In this document: positions 51,029-59,238 of the stretch, in pieces
How positions within the stretch are numbered: position 1 is the first letter of the stretch
How the letters are laid out: each line of letters begins with the position of its first letter
Source: Rubrivivax sp.
GTDB taxonomy: Bacteria; Pseudomonadota; Gammaproteobacteria; Burkholderiales; Burkholderiaceae_C
DNA length: 64,000 bases
Direction: 5' to 3'
Assembly: GCA_016707445.1 (NCBI GenBank)
Contig: JADJHR010000005.1
Span: 434,001 to 498,000 of the forward strand
Program-made: the position numbers and the translations under genes
Notes under the pieces: model-generated
Databases searched by the model: none
Seen by the model: the letters and a program-made list of their open reading frames with translations, nothing else
Told to the model about the DNA's origin: nothing

Positions 51029-52747
51029 GTGAAGCGACCTACCCGTGCCTCGGGCCGCCGCCGGCGGCGCAGACAACATCCCCTGGCGCGTGGGCGCAGG
51101 TCACTGACGCTGGCGCTGCTGTTGTCGCTGCTGTTTCATGCGCTGCTCTTGAGCCTGACGTTCAGCGGGCAGGATTTCGGGCTGCCCGGCATGGCCTTCC
51201 CCTGGCAGGATCGAAGGGGCGAGGTGCCTGAGTTGCACGTGCTGCTCGTCGCGCAACCGGCTGCGGATCAGCTGCCGCTATCCCCATCGGTGGCGCAGGC
51301 CTCGCCGGCCGCACCGGTCGCGCCCGCTGCAGCCGCGGCGCCCGCGCAGAGGCCGCCCTTGCCGGCTGAGCCGACGTTGCCGCAGGCGGACGACCCGGGT
51401 GAAACCAAGGCCGAAGTGATGGCACAAGTCGAGCCGCAGGACAGCGCTTCGAGTCTGGCGGATGAGTCGAATGTGCCTGTGCCGGCCGTTGAGCCCGGTG
51501 AGGCGATCGCTGCGCCGACCCCCGTACCCAGCCCTGAGCCCAGCGCCGAGCCGGACCTGATCGCAGTGCAACGACCGGACGAGGCTGCGATGTCCGAGCC
51601 CGCCGCAGCAACGGTGCCGATGCCGGCCGTTGCGGCCGCATCCAGCGCGTCGAGCCCGGAGCCGATGCCCGCAGGGCGCGTTGATGTTGCGCGCCTGGAC
51701 GACGAACGCCAGCAGCAGGCGCAGCAGGAGATGGCCCGGCAACAGGCGGCGCAGCAGGAGGCCGCTCGGCAGGAAGCACAAAGGGTCGAAGCCGCGCGCC
51801 TGGAAACCGAGCGCCAGGAAGCCGCGCGGCAGCTGGAGCTTCGCCAACAGGCGGCGGCGCAGGAGGCGGCTCGACTGGAAGCGCAGCGCATCGAGGCTGC
51901 GCGCCTGCAAGCCGAACGACAGCAGACCGCACAGCAAGAGGCCGCTCGGCTGGCAACACAGAGCGCCGAAGCCGCCCGCCTTGAGGCCGAGCAGCAGGAG
52001 ACCGCAAGGCAGGCGGCGCTGCGCCAGCAGGCGGCGGCGCAGCAGGAGGCCGCCCTGCAGGAAGCGCAGCGCATCGAGGCCGCGCGCCTGAATACCGAAC
52101 GACAAGAGGCGGCTCGGCAGGCAGAGCTTCGGCAGCAGGCAGCGGCCCAGGAAGCGGCACGACAAGAAGCGGCGAGGGCGGCGGCGGCACGACTGGAGGC
52201 CGACCGGCAGGCCGCCGCTGGGAAAGAGGCTGCCCGCCTGCGGGCCGAGCAGGACGCCACCGATCGACGGGAAGCCGCGCGCCGGGCGATGGGGCGGCAG
52301 CTGGACGAAGAAGCGGCGCAACGTGATCTGGCACGACGTGAAGCGGCGTCGGCGGCCCGACGTCAGCCGAACACGCTGCCGTATTCGTGGAGCAGCGCGC
52401 GGCGAGGGCGCTTGTTCGGTCGCAGCGATCCCAATGCCGAGCTGGTGCTGTACGCCGAAGCCTGGGCCCGCAAGATCCTGCTCAACACCACCATCGACAG
52501 ATTCGGCGAAGCGGCGAAGCGGCCGCACGTCGATCCGGTCGTGACGGTGGCCGTGCGGCACGACGGGTCGGTGGAGTCGGTGAACTTCGTCGTCTCCAGT
52601 GGCGTGCCTGAAATCGACGAGTCGATACGGCGCATCGTGCAGAGCCTGGTGCCGTTCCAGGCCTTCGCGCCGGCCCTGGCGCGTGAGTTCGACGTCATCG
52701 AAATCCGCCGCACCTGGCACTTCGACACCGCGGTGCGGCTGGATTGA
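51029..52747 (+). CDS. TolA/TonB-like protein with long repetitive coiled coil
   Basis: 572 residues. A basic N-terminus is followed by one membrane segment (LTLALLLSLLFHALLLSLTF, about 26-45), a Pro/Ala/Glu-rich linker to about 220, a 200-residue Ala/Glu/Arg/Gln coiled coil and a C-terminal TonB_C-like domain (VTVAVRHDGSVESVNFVVSSGVPEID). The layout is that of TolA or TonB, an inner-membrane protein spanning the periplasm. There are no tolQR/exbBD partners beside it, so it is probably not the main TolA. The coil carries internal repeats with the core EAQRIEAARL. GTG start at 51029. Confidence 0.75.
   Translation: MKRPTRASGRRRRRRQHPLARGRRSLTLALLLSLLFHALLLSLTFSGQDFGLPGMAFPWQDRRGEVPELHVLLVAQPAADQLPLSPSVAQASPAAPVAPAAAAAPAQRPPLPAEPTLPQADDPGETKAEVMAQVEPQDSASSLADESNVPVPAVEPGEAIAAPTPVPSPEPSAEPDLIAVQRPDEAAMSEPAAATVPMPAVAAASSASSPEPMPAGRVDVARLDDERQQQAQQEMARQQAAQQEAARQEAQRVEAARLETERQEAARQLELRQQAAAQEAARLEAQRIEAARLQAERQQTAQQEAARLATQSAEAARLEAEQQETARQAALRQQAAAQQEAALQEAQRIEAARLNTERQEAARQAELRQQAAAQEAARQEAARAAAARLEADRQAAAGKEAARLRAEQDATDRREAARRAMGRQLDEEAAQRDLARREAASAARRQPNTLPYSWSSARRGRLFGRSDPNAELVLYAEAWARKILLNTTIDRFGEAAKRPHVDPVVTVAVRHDGSVESVNFVVSSGVPEIDESIRRIVQSLVPFQAFAPALAREFDVIEIRRTWHFDTAVRLD
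51773..52170 (+). repeat. Imperfect direct repeats encoding the coiled coil
   Basis: A core encoding EAQR(V/I)EAARL starts at 51773, 51878 and 52061, i.e. 35 and then 61 codons apart. GAAGCGCAGCGCATCGAGGC is identical at 51878 and 52061. Surrounding blocks such as RQQAAAQEAAR recur in step. The repeats keep the reading frame, so copy number could change without breaking the protein. Confidence 0.7.
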
Positions 52748-52756
52748 AGGCGCCGC

Positions 52757-53182
52757 TCACGAGCGTCGGCGCCCGCCCCATTTCAGCGCCAGCGCCAGCG
52801 CCAGCAGCAGCATGCCGACGACGATGCCCAGGCCATCGGCCAGCAGGTCGAGCCATTCGCCGCTGCGGCCGGGAATCTGCGTCTGCACCAGCTCGATGAA
52901 GGCGCCGAAGGCCAGCAGGCCCAGCAGGTTGCGCGCGCGCCGCCAGCGCCACGGCCAGAAGGCCAGTTCGGCCAGCAGGGCCAGGGTCGCAAACGCCAGC
53001 AGGTGGTTGCGCTTGTCCCAGCCGGTGTCGATGGCGGGTGGTGGATGGGGGTCGAAGGCCAGTGCGCACACGGCAACGATGGTCAGCAGCAGCAAAGTGC
53101 ACCAGAGCGGGCGCCAGCGGGCCCGCAGCAGTGGATGTCGGGCCGGGTCGTCGCCGTTGGGCTCGGGGTCGGGGTTGCGCAT
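52757..53182 (-). CDS. VanZ-family membrane protein
   Basis: 141 residues with three to four predicted membrane helices (LWCTLLLLTIVAVCALAF near the start; two more; GIVVGMLLLALALAL at the end). The VanZ-like landmarks are WDKRNHLLAFATLALLAEL and FIELVQTQIPGRSGEWLDLLADGLG. The family name comes from teicoplanin resistance, but chromosomal members in Gram-negatives have no established role, so no resistance should be read into it. The start at 53182 is the ATG closest to the first helix; the TolA-like gene converges on it with nine bases between. Confidence 0.8.
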   Translation of the reverse strand: MRNPDPEPNGDDPARHPLLRARWRPLWCTLLLLTIVAVCALAFDPHPPPAIDTGWDKRNHLLAFATLALLAELAFWPWRWRRARNLLGLLAFGAFIELVQTQIPGRSGEWLDLLADGLGIVVGMLLLALALALKWGGRRRS

Positions 53183-53287
53183 GGGCCTTGCATGGTATCG
53201 AGGCACGCGGGCCATCCGGGACGCGCACAGCAAGTGCCGCAGCACCCTGCGGCACCATGGCGATGTGGGCTGCAGCAAAATGCCCGC

Positions 53288-54481
53288 ATGACGACATCCC
53301 CCCGCATCCCTGGCCGGCGTTTCCTGCATTCCCCCGGCCCCACGCATCTGCCCGACGAGGTGCTGGACGCCATGCACCGGCAGCCGATGGACCTGGCCGA
53401 TCCGCGCCTGGCCGACACCATTGCGGCCTGCGAAGCCGGGTTGCGCCGGTTGGCCGACACCGAGAAGGCCGAGCTCTTCATGTACGCGTCCAACGGCCAT
53501 GGCGCCTGGGAGGTGGTGATCGAGAACCTGCTGCCGCCCGGCAGCACGGTGCTGATCCCGGGTACCGGTCATTTTTCGGATTCGTGGGCGTTGCAATGCG
53601 AAGCCCTGGGCCGCCGCACGATCCGCACGCCCTGGCGCGAGGGCGAACCGATCAACCCGCAGGACGTGGTCGATGTGCTGCGTGCCGATCGCGAGCGCAC
53701 CATCGTGGCCGTGTTCGTGGTCCACACCGACACTGCCAGCAGCGTGACCACCGAGCTCGACGCGTTGCGCGCGGCCATCGACGGCGCCGACCATCCGGCG
53801 CTGTTCGTCGTCGACGCCGTGGCCTCGCTGGGTGCGGCGCCGCTGGCGATGGACGCGCAGCGCATCGACCTGCTGGTGGGGGCATCACAGAAGGGCCTGA
53901 TGCTGCCACCCGGCTTGGGCTTCGTGCTGGTCGGCCCGGCGGCGGCCGAGGTGGCACGGCGCAATCCGGCGCCGCGCTTTTACTGGGACTGGGGGCGTCG
54001 GGCCGGCAAGCTGCCTTACCAGAAGTTCTGCGGCACGCCGCCGCTGCCGCTGTTGATGGGGATGGAAGCCAGCCTGGCGCTGCTGTTCAAGGAAGGCGTC
54101 GACGTGGTGCACGCACGGCATCGGCTGCTGGCGGGCGCCGTGCACGCTGCGGTGCAAGCCTGGCGCCGCGAGGGTGGGGTCGACTTCTTCTGCGGCACGG
54201 CATCCGCGCGCTCGGTCTCGGTCACCGCCATCAAGACCGCGGCCGGCATCGACCCTGACGCCATCCGCAGCCTGGCCCGTGAACGGTTTCAGGTCAGCAT
54301 CGCCGGTGGCCTGGGTCCGCTGGCCGGGCGCGTTTTTCGCATCGGCCACCTGGGTGATCTGAACGCCGCGATGCTGCTGGGCGCGCTGGCCGGTGTCGAG
54401 GCTGCCATGCTCAGCCTGCGCGTGCCTTTCGGCCGCGACGGCATGCAGCAGGCGGTCGATTTCCTGGCGCGCGAAAGCTGA
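53288..54481 (+). CDS. Class V aminotransferase (alanine-glyoxylate/serine type)
   Basis: 397 residues. The PLP lysine is in VGASQKGLMLPPG; FLHSPGPTHLP is the N-terminal cap, SNGHGAWEVVIENLL the cofactor phosphate region, and VVDAVASLG supplies the Asp that holds the pyridine nitrogen. The family includes alanine-glyoxylate, serine-glyoxylate and serine-pyruvate aminotransferases; the exact amino donor is not readable. CAAAAT (53276-53281) ends six bases before ATG, suggesting a leaderless message. Confidence 0.88.
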   Translation: MTTSPRIPGRRFLHSPGPTHLPDEVLDAMHRQPMDLADPRLADTIAACEAGLRRLADTEKAELFMYASNGHGAWEVVIENLLPPGSTVLIPGTGHFSDSWALQCEALGRRTIRTPWREGEPINPQDVVDVLRADRERTIVAVFVVHTDTASSVTTELDALRAAIDGADHPALFVVDAVASLGAAPLAMDAQRIDLLVGASQKGLMLPPGLGFVLVGPAAAEVARRNPAPRFYWDWGRRAGKLPYQKFCGTPPLPLLMGMEASLALLFKEGVDVVHARHRLLAGAVHAAVQAWRREGGVDFFCGTASARSVSVTAIKTAAGIDPDAIRSLARERFQVSIAGGLGPLAGRVFRIGHLGDLNAAMLLGALAGVEAAMLSLRVPFGRDGMQQAVDFLARES

Positions 54482-54503
54482 AGACCGAGTTGCGGGCCGA
54501 GCC

Positions 54504-55559
54504 TCAACGGCCCTGGGCCAGCGCCCGCGCCACCTCGGTCACCAGAGCCGGCCCCTTGTAGATCAGACCGGTGTAGATCTGCACCAGGTCGGCGCCGGCG
54601 TCGATCTTGGCGCGTGCATCGGCGCCGCTCATCACGCCGCCAACGCCGATGATCGGAAAGCCCTCACCCAGCGCGCTGCGCAGCGCGCGGATCACGCGGT
54701 TGCTGGCTTCGAACACCGGGGCGCCGCTCAAGCCCCCCATCTCTTGCGCGTGTGGCAGGCCCTTGACCGCATCGCGCGCAATCGTGGTGTTGGTCGCGAT
54801 CACGCCGTCCAGCCGATGGCGGCGCAGCGTGGCGGCAATGACGCCGATCTGCGCATCGTCGAGGTCGGGTGCGATCTTCACGAACATCGGTACCGCGCGG
54901 CCCAGGCGCTGAACCCAGTCGTCGCGTCGCGCCACCAGGGCGGCCAGCAGTGCGTCAAGCGCTTCGTCGCTTTGCAGCGCGCGCAGGTTCTGCGTGTTCG
55001 GGCTGGAGATGTTCACCGTCACGTAGTCGGCATGCGGCGCCACACCGTCCAGCCCCAGGCGGTAGTCGTCCACTGCCCGCTCGATCGGCGTGCTGGCGTT
55101 CTTGCCGATGTTCAGCCCGACAATGCCGCCCGCCGCACGGTGGCGGTGCGCGCGCTGCACGTTGGCGACAAAGCTGTCCAGCCCCTGGTTGTTGAACCCC
55201 AGCCGGTTGATCAGCGCCTGCGCCTGCGGCAGCCTGAACACGCGCGGCTTGGCGTTGCCGGGTTGCGGCTTGGGCGTGACGGTGCCGACTTCGATGAAGC
55301 CGAACCCCATCGCGCCCAGGCCGTCGATGCAGCGCCCGTTCTTGTCCAGCCCGGCCGCCAGCCCCACGCGGTTCGGGAACCGCAGACCGGCCAGCGTCAC
55401 CGGGTCGTCGACGCGCCGGCGCGACCACAGGCGTCGGGCCGGGCTGTGCTGCAGGCGGGAGATGGCGTCCAGCGTCAGGTCATGGGCCTGTTCGGCATCC
55501 AGGCCGAACAGGAAGGGGCGGGTCAGGGCGTAGCCCAGGGCTTGCGGGTCAAACGACAT
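54504..55559 (-). CDS. pyrD: Dihydroorotate dehydrogenase (quinone), class 2
   Basis: 351 residues. An N-terminal membrane-associating extension (LTRPFLFGLDAEQAHDLTLD) is typical of class 2 enzymes, followed by RFPNRVGLAAGLDKNG, FIEVGTVTPKPQPGN, VNISSPNTQNLR with the catalytic Ser, and FPIIGVGGVMSG for the FMN phosphate. It oxidises dihydroorotate to orotate in pyrimidine synthesis, passing electrons to ubiquinone. It is divergent from rpiA across 45 bases. Confidence 0.96.
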   Translation of the reverse strand: MSFDPQALGYALTRPFLFGLDAEQAHDLTLDAISRLQHSPARRLWSRRRVDDPVTLAGLRFPNRVGLAAGLDKNGRCIDGLGAMGFGFIEVGTVTPKPQPGNAKPRVFRLPQAQALINRLGFNNQGLDSFVANVQRAHRHRAAGGIVGLNIGKNASTPIERAVDDYRLGLDGVAPHADYVTVNISSPNTQNLRALQSDEALDALLAALVARRDDWVQRLGRAVPMFVKIAPDLDDAQIGVIAATLRRHRLDGVIATNTTIARDAVKGLPHAQEMGGLSGAPVFEASNRVIRALRSALGEGFPIIGVGGVMSGADARAKIDAGADLVQIYTGLIYKGPALVTEVARALAQGR

Positions 55560-55567
55560 GGGGCACG

Positions 55568-55596
55568 ATTGTCGCAGCCGGGTGACGCCGGATAAT
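55568..55596. promoter_or_regulatory. Compact facing promoters of pyrD and rpiA
   Basis: On the plus strand TTGTCG (55569-55574), 16 bases and GATAAT (55591-55596) form a promoter ending eight bases before the rpiA ATG. On the minus strand GACAAT (55573-55568) ends eight bases before the pyrD ATG. The pyrD -10 therefore lies inside the rpiA -35, so both polymerases cannot bind together, and both mRNAs should have almost no leader. Confidence 0.55.
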
Positions 55597-55604
55597 CCAC
55601 CGTC

Positions 55605-56270
55605 ATGACACAGGACGAATTGAAAGCGCTGGTCGGCCGGGCGGCACTCGATCAGGTGCCCGATGGCGCCATCGTGGGTGTGGGCACCGGGTCGACGGTC
55701 GATCATTTCATCGACGCGCTGGCCACGCGGCGCGACCGCATCGCCGGCGCGGTGTCGAGCTCGGAGCGCAGCAGCGAGCGGCTGCGCCGGCACGGCATCC
55801 GCGTGCTGCAGACTGCCGAGGTGCAATCGCTGCCGCTGTACGTGGACGGTGCCGACGAGATCGACGGCCAGGGCTGCATGATCAAGGGCGGCGGCGCGGC
55901 GCTGACGCGCGAGAAGATCGTCGCCGACCTGGCCGAACGCTTTGTCTGCATCGCTGACCAGAGCAAACGCGTGCAGACGCTGGGCGCCTTTGCGCTGCCG
56001 GTGGAGGTGATCGCTATGGCCACCGATCGCATCGTGCGCCGCTTTGCCGCGCTGGGTGGCCGGGCCATGCTGCGCGCCGGGGTGCTCACCGACAACGGCC
56101 ATCCGCTGCTGGACGTGCATGGCCTGCACATCAGCGACCCGCTGGCGATGGAAACCGAGATCAACCAATGGCCAGGTGTGGTGACGGTGGGCCTCTTCGC
56201 GCGCCACCGTGCCAGCCTGTGCCTGCTGGGAACGGCGCAGGGCGTGCAGCGCATCACGTTCAGCGAGTAG
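55605..56270 (+). CDS. rpiA: Ribose-5-phosphate isomerase A
   Basis: 221 residues. VGVGTGSTVDHFIDAL is the phosphate loop, YVDGADEIDGQGCMIKGGGAALTREKI carries the catalytic Asp and Glu, and IADQSKRVQTLG follows. It interconverts ribose-5-phosphate and ribulose-5-phosphate in the pentose phosphate pathway. There is no visible Shine-Dalgarno, consistent with a leaderless message. The stop lies inside the last codons of convergent mnmC (11-base overlap). Confidence 0.96.
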   Translation: MTQDELKALVGRAALDQVPDGAIVGVGTGSTVDHFIDALATRRDRIAGAVSSSERSSERLRRHGIRVLQTAEVQSLPLYVDGADEIDGQGCMIKGGGAALTREKIVADLAERFVCIADQSKRVQTLGAFALPVEVIAMATDRIVRRFAALGGRAMLRAGVLTDNGHPLLDVHGLHISDPLAMETEINQWPGVVTVGLFARHRASLCLLGTAQGVQRITFSE

Positions 56271-58179
56271 CGCCGCGGCGCGCGTCGCGCACCAGCCAGC
56301 GGCCAGGATCGACGCTGTCGATCAGGCTTTGTTCCAGCGGCACGGGCGTGCCGGCGATCACGGCTGCCACCGCTTCGCCGAGCAGCGGCGCCAGCGTGAT
56401 GCCGCGCGCACCGAAGCCACAGGCCAGATGCAGGCCGGGCTCACGCGGCAGCAGCCGCGCCTGGTCCAGGCGCTGACCCGCCTGCCGCTGGCGTGCAAAC
56501 ATCGGGCCGGCCAGCGGCAAGCGGTCGGGCGGCCCGACGCGCCAGCCGACGCGCCCCGACCAGCGCGCCGGGTCGGCCGGCGCCTGAAGGCCGCAAAGCC
56601 GCTGCAGTCGCGTGAAGTTGGCGCGATGGTCCTCGTCCCGTGGTTGCGGGTCCTCGTCGTCACCGCCGCGTGTGGCGCCGCACAGCAGGCCGCCGTCGGG
56701 CAAAGGCAGTGCATAACCGTCGCCGGATACCGGCATGCGCAGCGCCAACGCTTCAGAGAACTGGCTGACCTGGCCACGCTGGCGCTGCAGCGGGAAGGCC
56801 GGCCATCCGGCACCCTGCAGCAGCGTGTTGACCTGGTCGGCGCAGGCCAGCACCAGCTGTGGCGCCGATGCGATGACGTGGCCTTGCGCATCCAGGCAGG
56901 CCCAACCGCCGTCATCGCGCCGCAGTTCGGCGACACGGGCCTGGCCGACGAAGCGCACGCCGGGCTGCCCGAGTTGCTGGCGCACCAGCGCAGCCGGCGC
57001 GACCCAGCCGCCCTGGGCATAGAACCAGGCCGGCGACGGCAGCGTCAGGCCGGCGCGCAGGCTGGCGTCGGCCGCCGACAGTGCCTGCACAAAATCGGCG
57101 GGCAGGCACTGGCGCTCGATCAGCGCCCGCATCGCGGCCAGGTCGAGCTGCTGTTCCAGGCGCAGCAGCCCTTGCACGGCGTGCGGCACGCGGGCGCCGT
57201 CCGACGCAGCGATGCAGCGCGCCGCGTGCAGGGCTGCGGCGCGGAACAAGCGCGCATGGATGCCATCCTCGCCATGCACCGTGGCATGGAACAGGCCGGC
57301 CGGGTTGCCCGAGCTTCCCTGTGCGGGTTCGGCCTGCGCGTCCAGCATCTGCACCTCGAAGCCCTGCCTTGCCAATGCGGCCGCCGTACAGGCGCCGGCC
57401 AGACCGGCGCCGACGACGACCGCGCGCCGCGGGCTGGAGTCGTCGACTTGCGCCGCTGCCTTGGGCTGAGCCCAATGCGGTGCGAAGCGTGCGCGCAGCA
57501 CCTCACGTTTGCCGGCAATGCCGGGCTCGCGTTGCCATTCGAAACCGGCTGTCGTCAAAGCCCGGCGCAGGTTGCCGGCCACGCTCCAGGTGGCGGCGGT
57601 GGCACCCGGGCGGGCGCGCCGCGCCAGCGCCTTGATCACGCGCGGCTCCCACATCGCGGCGTTGCGTGCAGGCGAAAAACCGTCCAGGTAGAAGGCATCC
57701 GCGCTGAACACCAGCTCGGGCAGCAGGCGGCGTACGTCGCCCAGTGCCAACAGCAGCTGCACACCGCCGCCGTCGAAATCGAAGCGGTGCAGGCCCGGTA
57801 CCAGCGGCGGCCAGGCGGCGAAGAGCTGCGCGGCCAGATCGCCGGTGGCAGCATCACCATGGGCACGCTTCAGGTCGGACAACGCGGGCGGATGCGCATC
57901 CACCGCCACGTAGTGCAGACGGGTGGGGCGCTGCGGATCGTCACGCCAAGCCTTCCAGGTGGCGATGAAGTTGTGGCCGAGGCCGAAACCGGTCTCGGCA
58001 ATGCTGAAGTCGCTGCGCCCGGCCCAGCGCGCGGGCAGGCTGTTGCCGGCCAGAAAGACATGGCGGGCCTGTGCCGCGGGGCCGGCATGGCCTTGGTAAG
58101 GGTCGCCGAAGTCGATCGAATGCGCGCTGCCATCGTCGGCCCAGGCGATGCGTGCCGGCACGATGGGCTCGGTTCTCAC
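56260..58179 (-). CDS. mnmC: Bifunctional tRNA 5-(methylaminomethyl)-2-thiouridine enzyme MnmC
   Basis: 639 residues with two domains. The N-terminal SAM-dependent methyltransferase (about 1-230) has VFLAGNSLPARW, FSIAETGFGLGHNFIATW and FYLDGFSPARNAAMW. The C-terminal FAD oxidoreductase starts AVVVGAGLAGACTAAALARQ. It removes the carboxymethyl group from cmnm5s2U and then methylates to mnm5s2U at the tRNA wobble base. It is preceded by the DUF3445 gene (52-base gap) on the same strand. Confidence 0.95.
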   Translation of the reverse strand: MRTEPIVPARIAWADDGSAHSIDFGDPYQGHAGPAAQARHVFLAGNSLPARWAGRSDFSIAETGFGLGHNFIATWKAWRDDPQRPTRLHYVAVDAHPPALSDLKRAHGDAATGDLAAQLFAAWPPLVPGLHRFDFDGGGVQLLLALGDVRRLLPELVFSADAFYLDGFSPARNAAMWEPRVIKALARRARPGATAATWSVAGNLRRALTTAGFEWQREPGIAGKREVLRARFAPHWAQPKAAAQVDDSSPRRAVVVGAGLAGACTAAALARQGFEVQMLDAQAEPAQGSSGNPAGLFHATVHGEDGIHARLFRAAALHAARCIAASDGARVPHAVQGLLRLEQQLDLAAMRALIERQCLPADFVQALSAADASLRAGLTLPSPAWFYAQGGWVAPAALVRQQLGQPGVRFVGQARVAELRRDDGGWACLDAQGHVIASAPQLVLACADQVNTLLQGAGWPAFPLQRQRGQVSQFSEALALRMPVSGDGYALPLPDGGLLCGATRGGDDEDPQPRDEDHRANFTRLQRLCGLQAPADPARWSGRVGWRVGPPDRLPLAGPMFARQRQAGQRLDQARLLPREPGLHLACGFGARGITLAPLLGEAVAAVIAGTPVPLEQSLIDSVDPGRWLVRDARRGATR

Positions 58180-58231
58180 GGCGCTGGTGGTGTCATGAGT
58201 TAGGTCGTGAGTGCGGTCATCAGTGCAGACG

Positions 58232-59173
58232 TCAGCGTGCGTCCAGCCACTGCAGCAGCCGGTCGCGCACCGGCGTCAGGTTGCGGTAGTCCAGCACCGC
58301 CGGGCTCATGCTGCGCACGGCGCCGGCCAGGCGCTGCGCACGGGCCGGTGTGTCGACCACCTCATGCAGCGGTTGCACCTCGACCTCGATCGTGAACAGG
58401 CTCTGCGCCCGCGACGGCACCGGGATGAAGGTCTGGCGCTCGGTGCGGAACCAGGCCCGCGGCAGGCCCTGGGCCTGCGGCTCGTGCGTCCAGCGTTCGG
58501 CACCCACGCGGCGCGGATGCACATGCAGCCTTGGCTGGTCGGTGACGTTCCAGACGAAGCGTTCCCAGCGCTCGTCGCCGCTGACCAGTCTTGTCAGTGC
58601 TTCGCCGGCGTGCCGCAGCAGATCGCCGTCGGCCACCGGCGCGTGGATCTGCGCAAAGTGGCGGCCAACCTTGTCTTCGGGCGCCCAGTGCGACGGCAAG
58701 GCCACCGCCATCCAGGGCACCGTGGCATCGCTGGCGTCGACCACCGCCAGATCCTCGGCAAAGGTCAGGGCCAGCAGGGCCGGCAGCCGCCAGACCGGGG
58801 CCTGCAGTTCGATGCAGCGTGACACCTCGTTGCCCAGCCCGAAGGCGCCGGCACGCATCTGTTCGACGCTGCCGTCACTGCCCACGCGCACGCCCAGCTG
58901 CGTGGCAGTGGCGCTGCGGCCGTCCCAGGCCCAGCACGATGGATGTTCCAGCGTCGCCTGCCGGCACAACACGTCAAGGGCCGGGCCGGCGTCGAAGCCG
59001 GGTCGCGCCAGCAGCGTCTGGTCGGCAAAGGTCGACAGCACGGCCATCTTTTCGCGCTGGTGCCGCGATCCCGGGGCCAGTGGCCTGAGCTGGGGCGCCC
59101 CGGGCGCCAGCCGACGCAGCCCGGGCTGCATGCGAAAGGGTGCGGTGACGGCGGTGTCGAAGTCGAAATTCAT
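58232..59173 (-). CDS. DUF3445 haem-dependent oxidative N-demethylase family protein
   Basis: 313 residues. Features of DUF3445/HODM are seen: WMAVALPSHWAPEDKVGRHF, then FAQIHAPVADGDLL, WNVTDQPRLHVHP and the C-terminal WFRTERQTFIPVPSRAQSLFTI. Characterised members are haem enzymes that oxidatively demethylate small amines such as dimethylamine, or related oxidases. No partner subunits (the fused reductase set of the known amine demethylase) are nearby, so a different substrate is possible. It lies just beyond the efp terminator and needs its own promoter in a 65-base gap. Confidence 0.8.
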   Translation of the reverse strand: MNFDFDTAVTAPFRMQPGLRRLAPGAPQLRPLAPGSRHQREKMAVLSTFADQTLLARPGFDAGPALDVLCRQATLEHPSCWAWDGRSATATQLGVRVGSDGSVEQMRAGAFGLGNEVSRCIELQAPVWRLPALLALTFAEDLAVVDASDATVPWMAVALPSHWAPEDKVGRHFAQIHAPVADGDLLRHAGEALTRLVSGDERWERFVWNVTDQPRLHVHPRRVGAERWTHEPQAQGLPRAWFRTERQTFIPVPSRAQSLFTIEVEVQPLHEVVDTPARAQRLAGAVRSMSPAVLDYRNLTPVRDRLLQWLDAR

Positions 59174-59191
59174 CGGCAGTCGCGTTCAAAC

Positions 59192-59218
59192 AAAAAAGGG
59201 CACCCTGCAGGTGCCCTT
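59192..59218 (-). terminator. Intrinsic terminator of efp
   Basis: Reading the minus strand after efp, AAGGGCACC, a five-base loop and GGTGCCCTT form a 9-bp stem followed directly by a T-run (A-run 59192-59197 on the plus strand). It is the only textbook Rho-independent terminator I found in the window. Confidence 0.9.
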
Positions 59219-59238
59219 GTACATGACCGGCGGGGCCA

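Noticed and set aside
51700..52300. Repeat block as a CRISPR or non-coding tandem array
   Set aside because: The repeats are in frame, variable in length and encode a continuous coiled coil; there are no spacers of constant size.
52757..53182. VanZ-family gene as glycopeptide resistance
   Set aside because: An isolated family member in a Gram-negative background without vanHAX is not evidence of resistance.
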